Origin: Streptomyces albidoflavus
GTDB lineage: Bacteria; Actinomycetota; Actinomycetes; Streptomycetales; Streptomycetaceae
Direction of reading: 5' to 3'
Length of the DNA: 64,000 nt
Assembly (NCBI RefSeq): GCF_000719955.1
Contig: NZ_JOII01000013.1
Coordinates: 1 to 64,000, forward strand
Shown in pieces: positions 1 through 7,283 of this stretch. The notes below the pieces were generated by a model. The model had not been told where the DNA came from. It was given only the letters and a program-made list of their open reading frames with translations, and did not search any database. Position 1 is the stretch's first letter. Each line of letters opens with the position of its first letter. Made by a program: the position numbers and the translations under genes.

Positions 1-1
1 G

Positions 2-250
2 CCGGCGATGCTGGCCGAGCTGAAGCGTGCGTACGCCAAGAAGGAGCCGATCGCGGTCACCCTGTGGTCGCCGCACTGGGCGTACAACGAGTTCGACCTC
101 ACCAAGCTGAAGGACCCCGAGGGTGCCTGGGGCGAGGGCGATGAGATCCACACGCTGGCGCGCAAGGGGTTCTCGAAGGAGTTCCCCGAGGTGGGCAAGT
201 GGCTCAAGGACTTCAAGATGTCCGAGGAGCAGCTGACCAGCCTGGTTCCC
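2..250 (+). pseudogene. C-terminal part of a glycine betaine-binding (OpuAC) domain, broken at its end
   Basis: Left-edge fragment, readable in frame to about base 250. It encodes the second lobe of an OpuAC/ProX-type substrate-binding domain for glycine betaine or related quaternary amines: the stretch LAELKRAYAKKEPIAV, the aromatic ligand-cage neighbourhood around HWAYNEF, then SEEQLTSL. It is a near copy of the corresponding part of the next feature, which has MLAELKRAYAKKEPIAV and HWAYNEY. A normal domain would run about 30 residues further (compare ENEIQKLGTG in the second copy), but here the text jumps near base 245 into the beginning of a second OpuAC domain in another frame. Some Streptomyces betaine transporters carry two OpuAC domains on one permease polypeptide, so both copies may belong to one gene. 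The true 5' end lies outside the window. Confidence 0.7.
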
Positions 251-251
251 G

Positions 252-1010
252 TGGGAGGAGGACATCGCCGCCACGTACCTGTGGAAGCACGTCCTCGAGG
301 ACCGCGGCTACAAGATGAACCTGCACCAGTTCGAGGTCGGCCCGATGTACGCGGCGATGTCGCGCGGCCAGATCGACGTGCAGTTCGACGCCTGGCTGCC
401 GAACACGCAGAAGAAGTACTGGGACAAGTACCAGAACGAACTGGTCGACCTCGGTGACTGGTACGGCCCCACCTCGCTGGAGCTGGCCGTCCCCGACTAC
501 GTGAAGGACGTCAAGTCCCTCGCCGACCTCAAGGGCAAGGGCGAGCAGTTCGACGGGCGCATCGTCGGTATCGAGGCCGGTACCGAGACGATGGACATCC
601 TGAAGAACAAGGTCGTCCCCGGCTACGGCCTGAGCGGCGAGTACAAGGTCGTCGACAGCTCCACCCCGGGCATGCTCGCCGAGCTGAAGCGGGCGTACGC
701 CAAGAAGGAGCCGATCGCGGTCATGCTCTGGACGCCCCACTGGGCGTACAACGAGTACAAGCTGAACAAGCTCGAGGACCCGAAGAAGCTCTTCGGCGAG
801 GGTGACCAGCTGCGGACCGTGGCGCACAAGTCGTTCACCGAGAACTACCCGGTCGCCTCGGACTGGTTCCGCGACTTCGAGCTCAGCGAGGACCAGCTCG
901 CCGGGCTGGAGAACGAGATCCAGAAGCTCGGCACCGGCAAGGAGGAGCAGGCCGTCGACGCCTGGCTCAAGGAGAACCCGGAGATGGTCGACAAGCTCGC
1001 ACCCATGTGA
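252..1010 (+). CDS. Glycine betaine ABC transporter substrate-binding (OpuAC) domain, 5' end damaged
   Basis: Almost complete OpuAC domain of about 252 residues. Extracytoplasmic binding of glycine betaine or similar osmoprotectants for an ABC importer is the family role. It starts with WEEDIAATYLWK, the usual beginning of the mature domain, continues through QIDVQFDAWLP, GTETMDILKNKVVPGY and HWAYNEYKL, and ends KENPEMVDKLAPM. No start codon, signal peptide or lipobox precedes it: the frame has a stop at 234-236, and the preceding DNA is the other copy's C-terminal lobe. The first in-frame ATG is at 315, inside the domain, so it is unlikely to be a true start. Removing one base near 251 would join the two copies in frame as TSLVPWEED, but about 40 residues of linker would still be missing. 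This suggests a recombination or assembly join between two copies. Confidence 0.8.
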   Translation, partial: WEEDIAATYLWKHVLEDRGYKMNLHQFEVGPMYAAMSRGQIDVQFDAWLPNTQKKYWDKYQNELVDLGDWYGPTSLELAVPDYVKDVKSLADLKGKGEQFDGRIVGIEAGTETMDILKNKVVPGYGLSGEYKVVDSSTPGMLAELKRAYAKKEPIAVMLWTPHWAYNEYKLNKLEDPKKLFGEGDQLRTVAHKSFTENYPVASDWFRDFELSEDQLAGLENEIQKLGTGKEEQAVDAWLKENPEMVDKLAPM

Positions 1011-1108
1011 GCCTGGAGCACCCCGCGTGAGGGTTCCGGTGCCCCGGCACCGGACCACTCCACGTGACCGGAGCGTCACCTGACGGCGCGCCCCCGGCGC
1101 GCCCGGCC

Positions 1109-1146
1109 AAGGGGCGGACCCCACCGCGAGGCGGGGTCCGCCCCTT
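1109..1146. terminator. Strong hairpin terminator after the betaine transporter gene
   Basis: A perfect 14-bp inverted repeat (AAGGGGCGGACCCC, 1109-1122, with its complement at 1133-1146) encloses a 10-base loop. It sits about 100 bases after the OpuAC stop codon. There is no long T tract, as is common for Streptomyces hairpin terminators. The remainder of 1011-1338 shows no convincing gene. It holds the promoter region and Shine-Dalgarno (SD) sequence of the XRE-cupin regulator. Confidence 0.75.
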
Positions 1147-1338
1147 CGGCATGCGCCCCCGTGCGCCCGGCGATCCCGCCGGTCATGGCTTTCCACTCGC
1201 CAGGGGGCGGGTCCTTCGGGCAGGGTTACCAGGAGGGGGTGCTTCCGGACGCCGTCCGGGAGGCCCGCCGTCCGCCGGACCTGCGTAGGGTGCCGGAACA
1301 CCCACGGGAGCCGAGGAACACGAGGGGGCGCCGCAGCG

Positions 1339-1896
1339 ATGGACGAGAAAGTGACCCTGCGGGTCGGACCAGCCGTACGGCGGCGCCGCCGTGCCCTGGA
1401 GCTGACGCTCGCCGCCGTCGCGGAGCGCAGCGGGCTCTCCGTGCCCTTCCTCAGCCAGGTGGAGAACCAGCGGGCCCGCCCCAGCCTGCGTTCGCTGGAG
1501 GCCGTCGCCGACGCGCTGGAGACCACCGCCGTCGAGCTGATGGACTCCGTCGACCCCGCCCACACCGTGGAAGTGGTCCGCGCCGGACCCGAGAGCCCGG
1601 GCGCCAAGGAGGTCCGCACCCTCATCCCCGGACACCACCAGCTGGAGGCGCTGGAATTCACCGGGGACCACGACGAGGGCCGCGAACAGGTCCACCGCAA
1701 CGACGAACTGCTCTACGTCGTCGAGGGCTCGGCCGAGGTCGAGGCCGAGGGGCGGGCCCACCGCCTGGGCAAGGGGGACACGCTCTACCTCACCGGCGGG
1801 GTCCGCCACCGCTGGCGCGCCACCGGGCCCGACACTCGCATCCTCGTCATCACCGTCGCCGACCACGTCGCCACCGACGAGGACACCCGCGACTGA
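1339..1896 (+). CDS. XRE-family regulator with C-terminal cupin domain
   Basis: A 185-residue protein with an XRE-type helix-turn-helix (about residues 13-67; core AAVAERSGLSVPFLSQVENQ) followed by a small beta-barrel cupin domain (about 95-175, with DELLYVVEGSAEVEAEG and GDTLYLTGGVRHRW). Proteins of this architecture are cytoplasmic one-component regulators whose cupin senses a small metabolite. The ligand cannot be told from sequence. A purine-rich SD (GAGGGGG) lies about 10 bases before the ATG. It stands alone between the betaine transporter on the left and a convergent transporter on the right, so a link to betaine or amine metabolism is possible but only positional. Confidence 0.88.
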   Translation: MDEKVTLRVGPAVRRRRRALELTLAAVAERSGLSVPFLSQVENQRARPSLRSLEAVADALETTAVELMDSVDPAHTVEVVRAGPESPGAKEVRTLIPGHHQLEALEFTGDHDEGREQVHRNDELLYVVEGSAEVEAEGRAHRLGKGDTLYLTGGVRHRWRATGPDTRILVITVADHVATDEDTRD

Positions 1897-1917
1897 CCGG
1901 CGACCGGCCCGTCTCGC

Positions 1918-3051
1918 TCAGGCGGGCGGCGCCGGCAGCCGGCCCGTGACCAGGCGGCGCGCGGTGCCGGCGCACGCCACCAGCCAGGCCGCCACCAGCA
2001 GCGCGTACAGGCCCGTCGCGGCCAGGTCGAAGAGGCCCAGGCCGGTCCGGCTGCCGAGCCCCGCCAGGCCCGTGACACAGGTGCCGACCGGGAAGGTGAA
2101 CCCCCACCAGGTCAGCGAGAAGCCCAGGCCGCGCCGCAGCGCCCGCACCACCAGTGCCCCGGCCAGCCCCAGCCAGAGCGCGGCGAACCCCATCACCGGC
2201 ACCCCGTACAGCACGGCGAGGGTGGCGAAGCCCCCGGCGTAGGGTCCGGGGACGACGCCCTGCGCCGCCTCGGCGAGCTGGTGGACGGCGGTGGTGGACT
2301 GGCCGAGCGGTCCCAGCACCAGGAAAAGCGTGGGCGTCAGCGCCAGGGCGGGCGGGCCGCCGGTCAGCAGCCGCCCCAAGACCAGCGGCAGCATCAGCAG
2401 CGCGCCGAGCAGGCTCAGCCCGAAGAGGCCGTAACAGCAGTACAGGAGGGTCTGGCGGAGCTGGCCCGCGGGCAGGTGCGGCACCAGCAGCGGACCGAGC
2501 GCCGCCGAGACCATCGGGGCGACCACCGGCAGCAGCCACACCGGGGAGGCGTCCGCGAGCGGCGGCCGGTGCCGCGTCACCATCAGGTACGGCACGGCGA
2601 CGGCCGCCAGGACGCCGGTCACCGTTCCGGCCGTGAACAGCACCAGGTCGACGGCGACCGCCGCCCGTACCCCGATCCAGTCGGAGCCCACCACCAGCGT
2701 CGCCCCGCCGACCGCCAGCAGCGCCATCGCCAGGCAGCCGTAGAACGGGGCCATGGAGGCGTCCAGGAGGTGGGCGCGCGCCTGGTCCCGGTGGTGCGCC
2801 CAGTGCAGCGCGCGGGCGGCGAGCAGCACCCCCAGCAGGAGCGCGGAGAGCGCCCACACCACGGTCAGCGCCGTCCGCATCCCCGGCGGCTGCCACGGCA
2901 GGCCCGCCCCCGCGGTCGCCACGATCGCGGTCCCCATCACCGAGGCGTACCAGTTGGGGCCCAGGTGGCGCAGGGCGGGCAGGCGGCGCACCGGCGCGCC
3001 GGCCGGCGAGGAGGCGGGCGGGACGGCGGGACGCGTGGTGAGGGCAACCAT
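1918..3051 (-). CDS. TDT-family (TehA/SLAC1-like) membrane transporter
   Basis: About 377 residues with roughly ten hydrophobic segments, starting LRHLGPNWYASVMGTAIVA and ending with the hallmark FTFPVGTCVTGLAGLG. This is the tellurite-resistance/dicarboxylate transporter fold, which includes malate permeases, sulfite exporters and anion channels; the substrate here cannot be assigned. I chose the ATG at 3049-3051. An in-frame ATG 20 codons upstream (3109-3111) would almost reach the divergent LysR gene and add atypical sequence. GGAGGG directly abuts the chosen ATG, an unusually short spacing, so the start is not certain. The divergent LysR-type gene at 3123 is the likely regulator. Confidence 0.82.
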   Translation of the reverse strand: MVALTTRPAVPPASSPAGAPVRRLPALRHLGPNWYASVMGTAIVATAGAGLPWQPPGMRTALTVVWALSALLLGVLLAARALHWAHHRDQARAHLLDASMAPFYGCLAMALLAVGGATLVVGSDWIGVRAAVAVDLVLFTAGTVTGVLAAVAVPYLMVTRHRPPLADASPVWLLPVVAPMVSAALGPLLVPHLPAGQLRQTLLYCCYGLFGLSLLGALLMLPLVLGRLLTGGPPALALTPTLFLVLGPLGQSTTAVHQLAEAAQGVVPGPYAGGFATLAVLYGVPVMGFAALWLGLAGALVVRALRRGLGFSLTWWGFTFPVGTCVTGLAGLGSRTGLGLFDLAATGLYALLVAAWLVACAGTARRLVTGRLPAPPA

Positions 3052-3122
3052 CCCTCCACTCTGCCTTTCCCCAGGTCGGGCCCACCAGCCACCGGCGAGC
3101 CATGGCCTCATAACCTGGTCCT

Positions 3123-4076
3123 ATGAGCACCGACGAGCCGTACGCCCCGGAGCCGGCCGGCCCCGCCCCCGCCGACCCGTCTCTCGCCCACCGGATGCCC
3201 GCGCTCGGCTCGCTCCAGCTGCTCCTGGCCGTCGCCCGCCTCGGCAGCCTCGGCCGGGCCGCCGAGGAACTGGGCATCAGCCAGCCCGCCGCCAGCGGCC
3301 GGGTCCGGGCGATGGAGCGCGACCTTGGCCTCGCGCTGGTCGACCGCTCACCGCGCGGCTCGCGGCTCACCCCGGCCGGGGCCCTGGTCACCGACTGGGC
3401 GGGCCGGGTCGTCGAGGCGTCGGCCGCCTTCGACGCCGGGGTGCAGGCGCTGCGCGACCGGCGCGACGCCCGGCTCCGGGTCGCCGCCAGCCTCACCATC
3501 GCCGAGTACCTGCTGCCCGGCTGGCTCATCGCCCTGCGCCCGCTGCGCCCGGCCACCGCCGTCTCGCTGCGCGCGGGCAACTCCGAGGCGGTCGCCGCCC
3601 TGCTGCTGGACGGCGAGGCCGACCTCGGGTTCGTCGAGGGGCCCGCCGTGCCGGCCGGGCTCGACGCGGTGACCGTGGCCCGGGACCGCCTGGTGGTCGT
3701 CACCGCGCCCGGCCACCCCTGGACGCGCCGCACCGCCCCGCTGGACGCCGCGGAACTTTCCGGTCGCCCGCTGATCCTCCGGGAGGAGGGCTCCGGGACG
3801 CGCCAGGTGCTCGCCGAGGCGGTCGGCGGGCTGGCCGCGCCCCTGCTGGAACTCGCCTCGACCACCGCCCTCAAGGCCGCCGTCGCCAGCGGCGCGGGCC
3901 CGGCCGTCCTCAGCGAACTCGCCGTGAGCGACGAACTGGCCGCCGGGCGGCTGGTGAAGATTCCCGTGGAGGGCGTCCGGCTCACCCGTGAACTGCGCGC
4001 CGTCTGGCCGGCCGGCCACCCGCCCGTCGGCCCGGCCCGGGACCTGCTGGCGCTGACCCGTGGCGGGCGGGGCTGA
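3123..4076 (+). CDS. LysR-family transcriptional regulator
   Basis: 317 residues. An N-terminal winged helix-turn-helix (about 28-85; LGRAAEELGISQPAASGRV) is followed by a periplasmic-binding-protein-like effector domain (about 110-300). It is transcribed divergently from the TDT transporter with only 71 bases between start codons, the usual arrangement for a LysR regulator and its target, so it probably controls that transporter in response to a transported anion (inference). The TAACCT hexamer at 3111-3116 ends exactly six bases before the ATG and no SD is visible, which points to a leaderless transcript starting at or near the ATG. Confidence 0.88.
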   Translation: MSTDEPYAPEPAGPAPADPSLAHRMPALGSLQLLLAVARLGSLGRAAEELGISQPAASGRVRAMERDLGLALVDRSPRGSRLTPAGALVTDWAGRVVEASAAFDAGVQALRDRRDARLRVAASLTIAEYLLPGWLIALRPLRPATAVSLRAGNSEAVAALLLDGEADLGFVEGPAVPAGLDAVTVARDRLVVVTAPGHPWTRRTAPLDAAELSGRPLILREEGSGTRQVLAEAVGGLAAPLLELASTTALKAAVASGAGPAVLSELAVSDELAAGRLVKIPVEGVRLTRELRAVWPAGHPPVGPARDLLALTRGGRG

Positions 4077-4084
4077 CCTGGGCG

Positions 4085-4792
4085 TCAGCCGGCGCGCCGC
4101 CCGCCCCAGGCGGCCGCCGCCTCCACCAGCCCCCGCATCACCCGGGTGTCCTCGCCCATCTCCGGGTGCCACTGGACGCCCAGCACCCACTGCTCCCCGG
4201 CCGGCTCGATCGCCTCCACCGTGCCGTCGTCGGCCTGGGCGGAGACGGCGAGGCCCCGCCCCAGTTCGGCGACGCACTGGTGGTGGTAGGCGGGGACCGC
4301 GGACTCCTCCGGCACCACCGCCGCGTACCGGCTGCCCGGGACCGGCTTGACCAGGTGGGAGCCGAAGACCCCGGTGGCGCCCGTGTGGCCGTCCAGGTGC
4401 TGGACGAGGGTGCCGCCGAGCGCCACGTTGAGCAGCTGCATGCCCCGGCAGATCCCCAGCAGCGGCGTGCCGAGCGCCAGCGCCGCGTCGATCAGCGCCA
4501 GCTCCCAGGCGTCCCGCGCCCGCGCCGGGGGACCGGTACGCGGGTCGCGCTCGGCCCCGTAGCGGACCGGCTCGACGTCGGGGCCGCCCGCGATGACCAG
4601 GCCGTCCAGGCGGGCGACCGCGGCCGTGGCCCGCTCGGGCGCGTCGGGCGGGAGCAGCGCGGCGAGGCCGCCGGCCGCCTGGACCAGGCCGGGGTAGCCG
4701 ACGGGCAGCAGCGCCGCCGGCATCGTCCACACCCCCCAGCTGACCTCGTCCTCCAGGTAGGTGCTGACGCCGATCAGCGGCGGGACGTGCAT
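4085..4792 (-). CDS. Class I glutamine amidotransferase-like gamma-glutamyl hydrolase (peptidase C26, PuuD-like)
   Basis: 235 residues with the triad of gamma-glutamyl hydrolases: nucleophile Cys115 in GICRGMQLLN, and His209/Glu211 in GVQWHPE. Relatives such as PuuD hydrolyse the gamma-glutamyl bond of gamma-glutamyl intermediates, releasing glutamate. It lies 47 bases downstream of the amine permease on the same strand and probably shares its transcript. In this cluster the expected role is to remove the gamma-glutamyl group added by the ligase encoded at 7284, after oxidation of the amine part. That pathway position is inferred from neighbours; the hydrolase assignment rests on motifs. Confidence 0.88.
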   Translation of the reverse strand: MHVPPLIGVSTYLEDEVSWGVWTMPAALLPVGYPGLVQAAGGLAALLPPDAPERATAAVARLDGLVIAGGPDVEPVRYGAERDPRTGPPARARDAWELALIDAALALGTPLLGICRGMQLLNVALGGTLVQHLDGHTGATGVFGSHLVKPVPGSRYAAVVPEESAVPAYHHQCVAELGRGLAVSAQADDGTVEAIEPAGEQWVLGVQWHPEMGEDTRVMRGLVEAAAAWGGRRAG

Positions 4793-4839
4793 GGGTCGTA
4801 CTCCTCGTGGTGCGTGACGGTGCGGGGGCGGCGGTGGGC

Positions 4840-6315
4840 TCAGCCCCGGTCGAGTTCCGCCTCGGCGGCGGCCAGGGCGGCGAACTCCTCCTCGGGAGCC
4901 TTCGCCACCAGATGGTGGCGGCTGTAGAAGCCGAAGTACGCGACCGCCACTCCGTAGACCACCAGGGCGATCACCGCGGCCACCACGTCGACCAGGAAGG
5001 TCGCCACCAGCGCCGCGCAGGCCAGCGTCAGCGCCACCGAGGAGGTCGCCACCCCGCCGGGCGTGCGGTACGGCCGGTGCAGCTCCGGCTCGCGGCGGCG
5101 CAGCACGATGTGGGAGAGCGACATCAGGGCGTAGCTGATGGTGGCGCCGAAGACGGCGACGTTGAGCATCCGTGCCCCGTCGCCGGTGGCGGCGGCCAGG
5201 CCGAAGCCGATGGCGCCCGGGACCAGCAGCCCGAGGTAAGGGGCCTTGCGGCGGCTGGTCAGGGAGAGGAAGCGGGGCAGGTAGCCGGCCCGGGAGAGGG
5301 CGAAGAGCTGGCGCGAGCCCGCGTAGATCAGGGAGAAGAAGGAGGCGACGAGGCCGGCCAGGCCCGCGTAGTTGATGATCCGGCTCAGGGTGGTCGGCTC
5401 GCCGTCCGGCTGGAGCGCCTCCACCAGCGGGTTGCCCGCGTCCTGGATGGCGGCGGCGCCGCGCGACCCGGCCGAGGCGAAGAAGGTGAGCAGCGCCAGC
5501 ACCACCAGGATCGCCATCGACCAGCGGATCGCCTTCGGCAGGGTGCGGGCCGGCTCGCGGGTCTCCTCGGCGGCCAGCGGGACGCCCTCCACGCCGAGGA
5601 AGAACCACATGCCGAACGGGAACGCCGCCCAGATGCCCAGCAGGCCCATCGGCAGCCAGGAGTTGGAGCCGAAGGCGCTCGCGTCGACCGGGATGTCGTT
5701 GAGGTTGGCGGCGTCGAAGCGGGTGAAGGCGCCGACCGCGAAGATGAGCAGGGCGGTCACGGCGATGCCGGTGACGACGAAGCTGAACCGCAGCGCCTCG
5801 CCGACGCCCCAGAGGTGGATGCCGATGAAGACGACGAAGCAGAACAGGTAGACCGGCCAGCCGGAGGTGAGGCCGAACAGCCCGAGGGACTCCACGTAGT
5901 CGCCGATGAAGATGGAGATGGCGGCGGGGGCCAGCACGTACTCGATGAGGATGGCGGTGCCGGTGAGGAAGCCGCCCCAGGGGCCCAGCGCCCGCCGGGC
6001 GAAGCCGTAGCCGCCGCCCGCCGTCGGCAGCACCGAGGAGAGCTCGGCCAGCGAGAAGACCATGCAGCCGTACATGATCCCCATCAGCACCATGGCGATG
6101 GCGAGCCCGCCGAAACCGCCTTCGGCCAGGCCGAAGTTCCAGCCGGAGAAGTCCCCGGAGACGACGTAGGCGACGCCGAGCCCGGTCAGCAGCAGCCATC
6201 CCGCGCTGCCCCGGCGCAGTGCCCGCCGTTCCAGGTAGTCGTCGGGGGCCCCGCCGGCCTCCGGCGGGGTGCCGGGGGAGTCCCCGGGGGCGGGACGGGC
6301 GGGGTTCACGGTCAT
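4840..6315 (-). CDS. APC-superfamily amino acid/amine permease, probably ethanolamine
   Basis: About 491 residues with around 12 membrane segments. It begins WLLLTGLGVAYVVSGDFSGW and includes SVLPTAGGGYGFARRALG, the pattern of the ethanolamine-permease branch of the APC family. Start chosen at 6313-6315 because GGGAG lies seven bases upstream; an in-frame ATG 11 codons earlier lacks this. A motif GCAATGG-N7-CCATACCTT lies 30-52 bases upstream of the start and recurs in front of the glutamine-synthetase-like gene, so both arms of the cluster are probably controlled together. Cytoplasmic-membrane uptake of ethanolamine or a related primary amine is the most likely job; the exact substrate is inferred. 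Confidence 0.85.
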   Translation of the reverse strand: MTVNPARPAPGDSPGTPPEAGGAPDDYLERRALRRGSAGWLLLTGLGVAYVVSGDFSGWNFGLAEGGFGGLAIAMVLMGIMYGCMVFSLAELSSVLPTAGGGYGFARRALGPWGGFLTGTAILIEYVLAPAAISIFIGDYVESLGLFGLTSGWPVYLFCFVVFIGIHLWGVGEALRFSFVVTGIAVTALLIFAVGAFTRFDAANLNDIPVDASAFGSNSWLPMGLLGIWAAFPFGMWFFLGVEGVPLAAEETREPARTLPKAIRWSMAILVVLALLTFFASAGSRGAAAIQDAGNPLVEALQPDGEPTTLSRIINYAGLAGLVASFFSLIYAGSRQLFALSRAGYLPRFLSLTSRRKAPYLGLLVPGAIGFGLAAATGDGARMLNVAVFGATISYALMSLSHIVLRRREPELHRPYRTPGGVATSSVALTLACAALVATFLVDVVAAVIALVVYGVAVAYFGFYSRHHLVAKAPEEEFAALAAAEAELDRG

Positions 6316-6344
6316 GTCACGACTCCCACGGAGGCGGTGGAGGT

Positions 6345-6367
6345 GCAATGGAATGAGGCCATACCTT
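6345..6367. promoter_or_regulatory. Candidate operator in front of the amine permease
   Basis: Sequence GCAATGG, seven bases, CCATACCTT. The inner arms ATGG and CCAT are inverted repeats. The same two half-sites with the same 7-base spacing occur at 7231-7253 between the GntR gene and the ligase operon. Their distance from the start codon (about 30 bases) is also the same. The GntR/FCD regulator encoded at 6448-7209 is the obvious candidate binder. Confidence 0.6.
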
Positions 6368-6447
6368 TGCGCTCCCTGGGTGCGCCGCGCAAGACCCGTG
6401 CGTTACGCGGTGGTTAATCCGGCGGCGGGCCCAGAGGTACCCGTCGC

Positions 6448-7209
6448 TCAGGTGAGGAAACCCCGCAGCAGGGCCGCCGTGCCCGCGCAGTGCTCGCGCA
6501 TGATCTCCCGGGCCGCGTCCGCCTGGCCGTCCAGGACCGCCTCCACCAGCGCCGCGTGCTGCCGCTGGGAGTGCTCCAGGTTCCGCACCAGGAGCGGGAT
6601 GCCGTCGAGCAGGCCGTTGACCTCGGCGCGGACCGCCGCGTACCGGGCGGTCAGGGAGGGGGAGCCGGCGAGTTCGGCGAGGGTGAGGTGGAAGAGGGTG
6701 TCCTGGCGGCGGTACTCCTCGGACGGGGCGTCGCCGGTGCGCTCCAGCGCCTCGCGCAGCCGCCCGGCCCCGGCCGCGCCGAGGCCGTGCGCCGCGCAGA
6801 GTCCGGCCGCGCCCACCTCCAGGACCTCGCGGAACCGCAGGGTGTCCTCCAGCGCCGCCGCGTCGGTCCGCCCGGGCGCCGGGTGCGGGCCGGCGCCGGG
6901 CGCGCGGACGAACGTACCGCCGTACCTGCCGCGCCGCGGCTCCACCAGCCCCTGGTCCTGAAGGGCCTTCAGGACCTCGCGCAGCGTCACGCGGCTCACC
7001 CCGATCCGCTCGGCCAGCTCCCGCTCCGCGGGCAGCCGCTCGCCCGCCGGGACCAGGCCCAGGCGGATCACCTGGAGGATCTGTTCCATCGCCTCCTCGA
7101 AGCCGTTGCCCGCCCGCACCGGCCGGAGCACCGGGGTGAGGCGGTCGTCGCGCGCCCCCGGCGCGCGGTCCCGGTCCGCGCCCCGCGGCGACGCGCTCGC
7201 GTCAGTCAT
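6448..7209 (-). CDS. GntR-family (FadR/FCD subfamily) regulator of the amine cluster
   Basis: 253 residues. The winged helix-turn-helix occupies about residues 35-105 (GERLPAERELAERIGVSRVTLREVL), followed by a helical FCD ligand-binding domain (about 120-245, with FREVLEVGAAGLCA and FHLTLAELAGSPSL). FCD domains often bind carboxylic acids with a metal. The start at 7207-7209 is preferred over an upstream ATG at 7248 that lies inside the shared operator. It is divergent from the ligase operon and co-directional with, but 133 bases from, the permease. In S. coelicolor a GntR-type regulator also accompanies glnA4; equivalence is likely but not proven here. Confidence 0.87.
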   Translation of the reverse strand: MTDASASPRGADRDRAPGARDDRLTPVLRPVRAGNGFEEAMEQILQVIRLGLVPAGERLPAERELAERIGVSRVTLREVLKALQDQGLVEPRRGRYGGTFVRAPGAGPHPAPGRTDAAALEDTLRFREVLEVGAAGLCAAHGLGAAGAGRLREALERTGDAPSEEYRRQDTLFHLTLAELAGSPSLTARYAAVRAEVNGLLDGIPLLVRNLEHSQRQHAALVEAVLDGQADAAREIMREHCAGTAALLRGFLT

Positions 7210-7230
7210 CCGGCGGTACCCCCTTCCCAA

Positions 7231-7253
7231 GCAATGGTCGTTCCCCATACCTT
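7231..7253. promoter_or_regulatory. Candidate operator between the GntR gene and the glutamine-synthetase-like operon
   Basis: GCAATGG-N7-CCATACCTT, matching 16 fixed positions of the copy at 6345-6367. The right end also forms a second small palindrome, CCATA-cct-TATGG (7245-7257). It lies 31-53 bases before the GTG of the ligase and 22-44 bases before the ATG of the divergent regulator, where a bound repressor would cover both promoters. Confidence 0.6.
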
Positions 7254-7283
7254 ATGGCCCTCGGTGACGAAGGAGGAATTCCC

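Noticed and set aside
7254..7283. ATG at 7254 as the start of the glutamine-synthetase-like gene
   Set aside because: It lies inside the palindromic operator and lacks an SD, while AAGGAGGAA is correctly spaced for the GTG at 7284.
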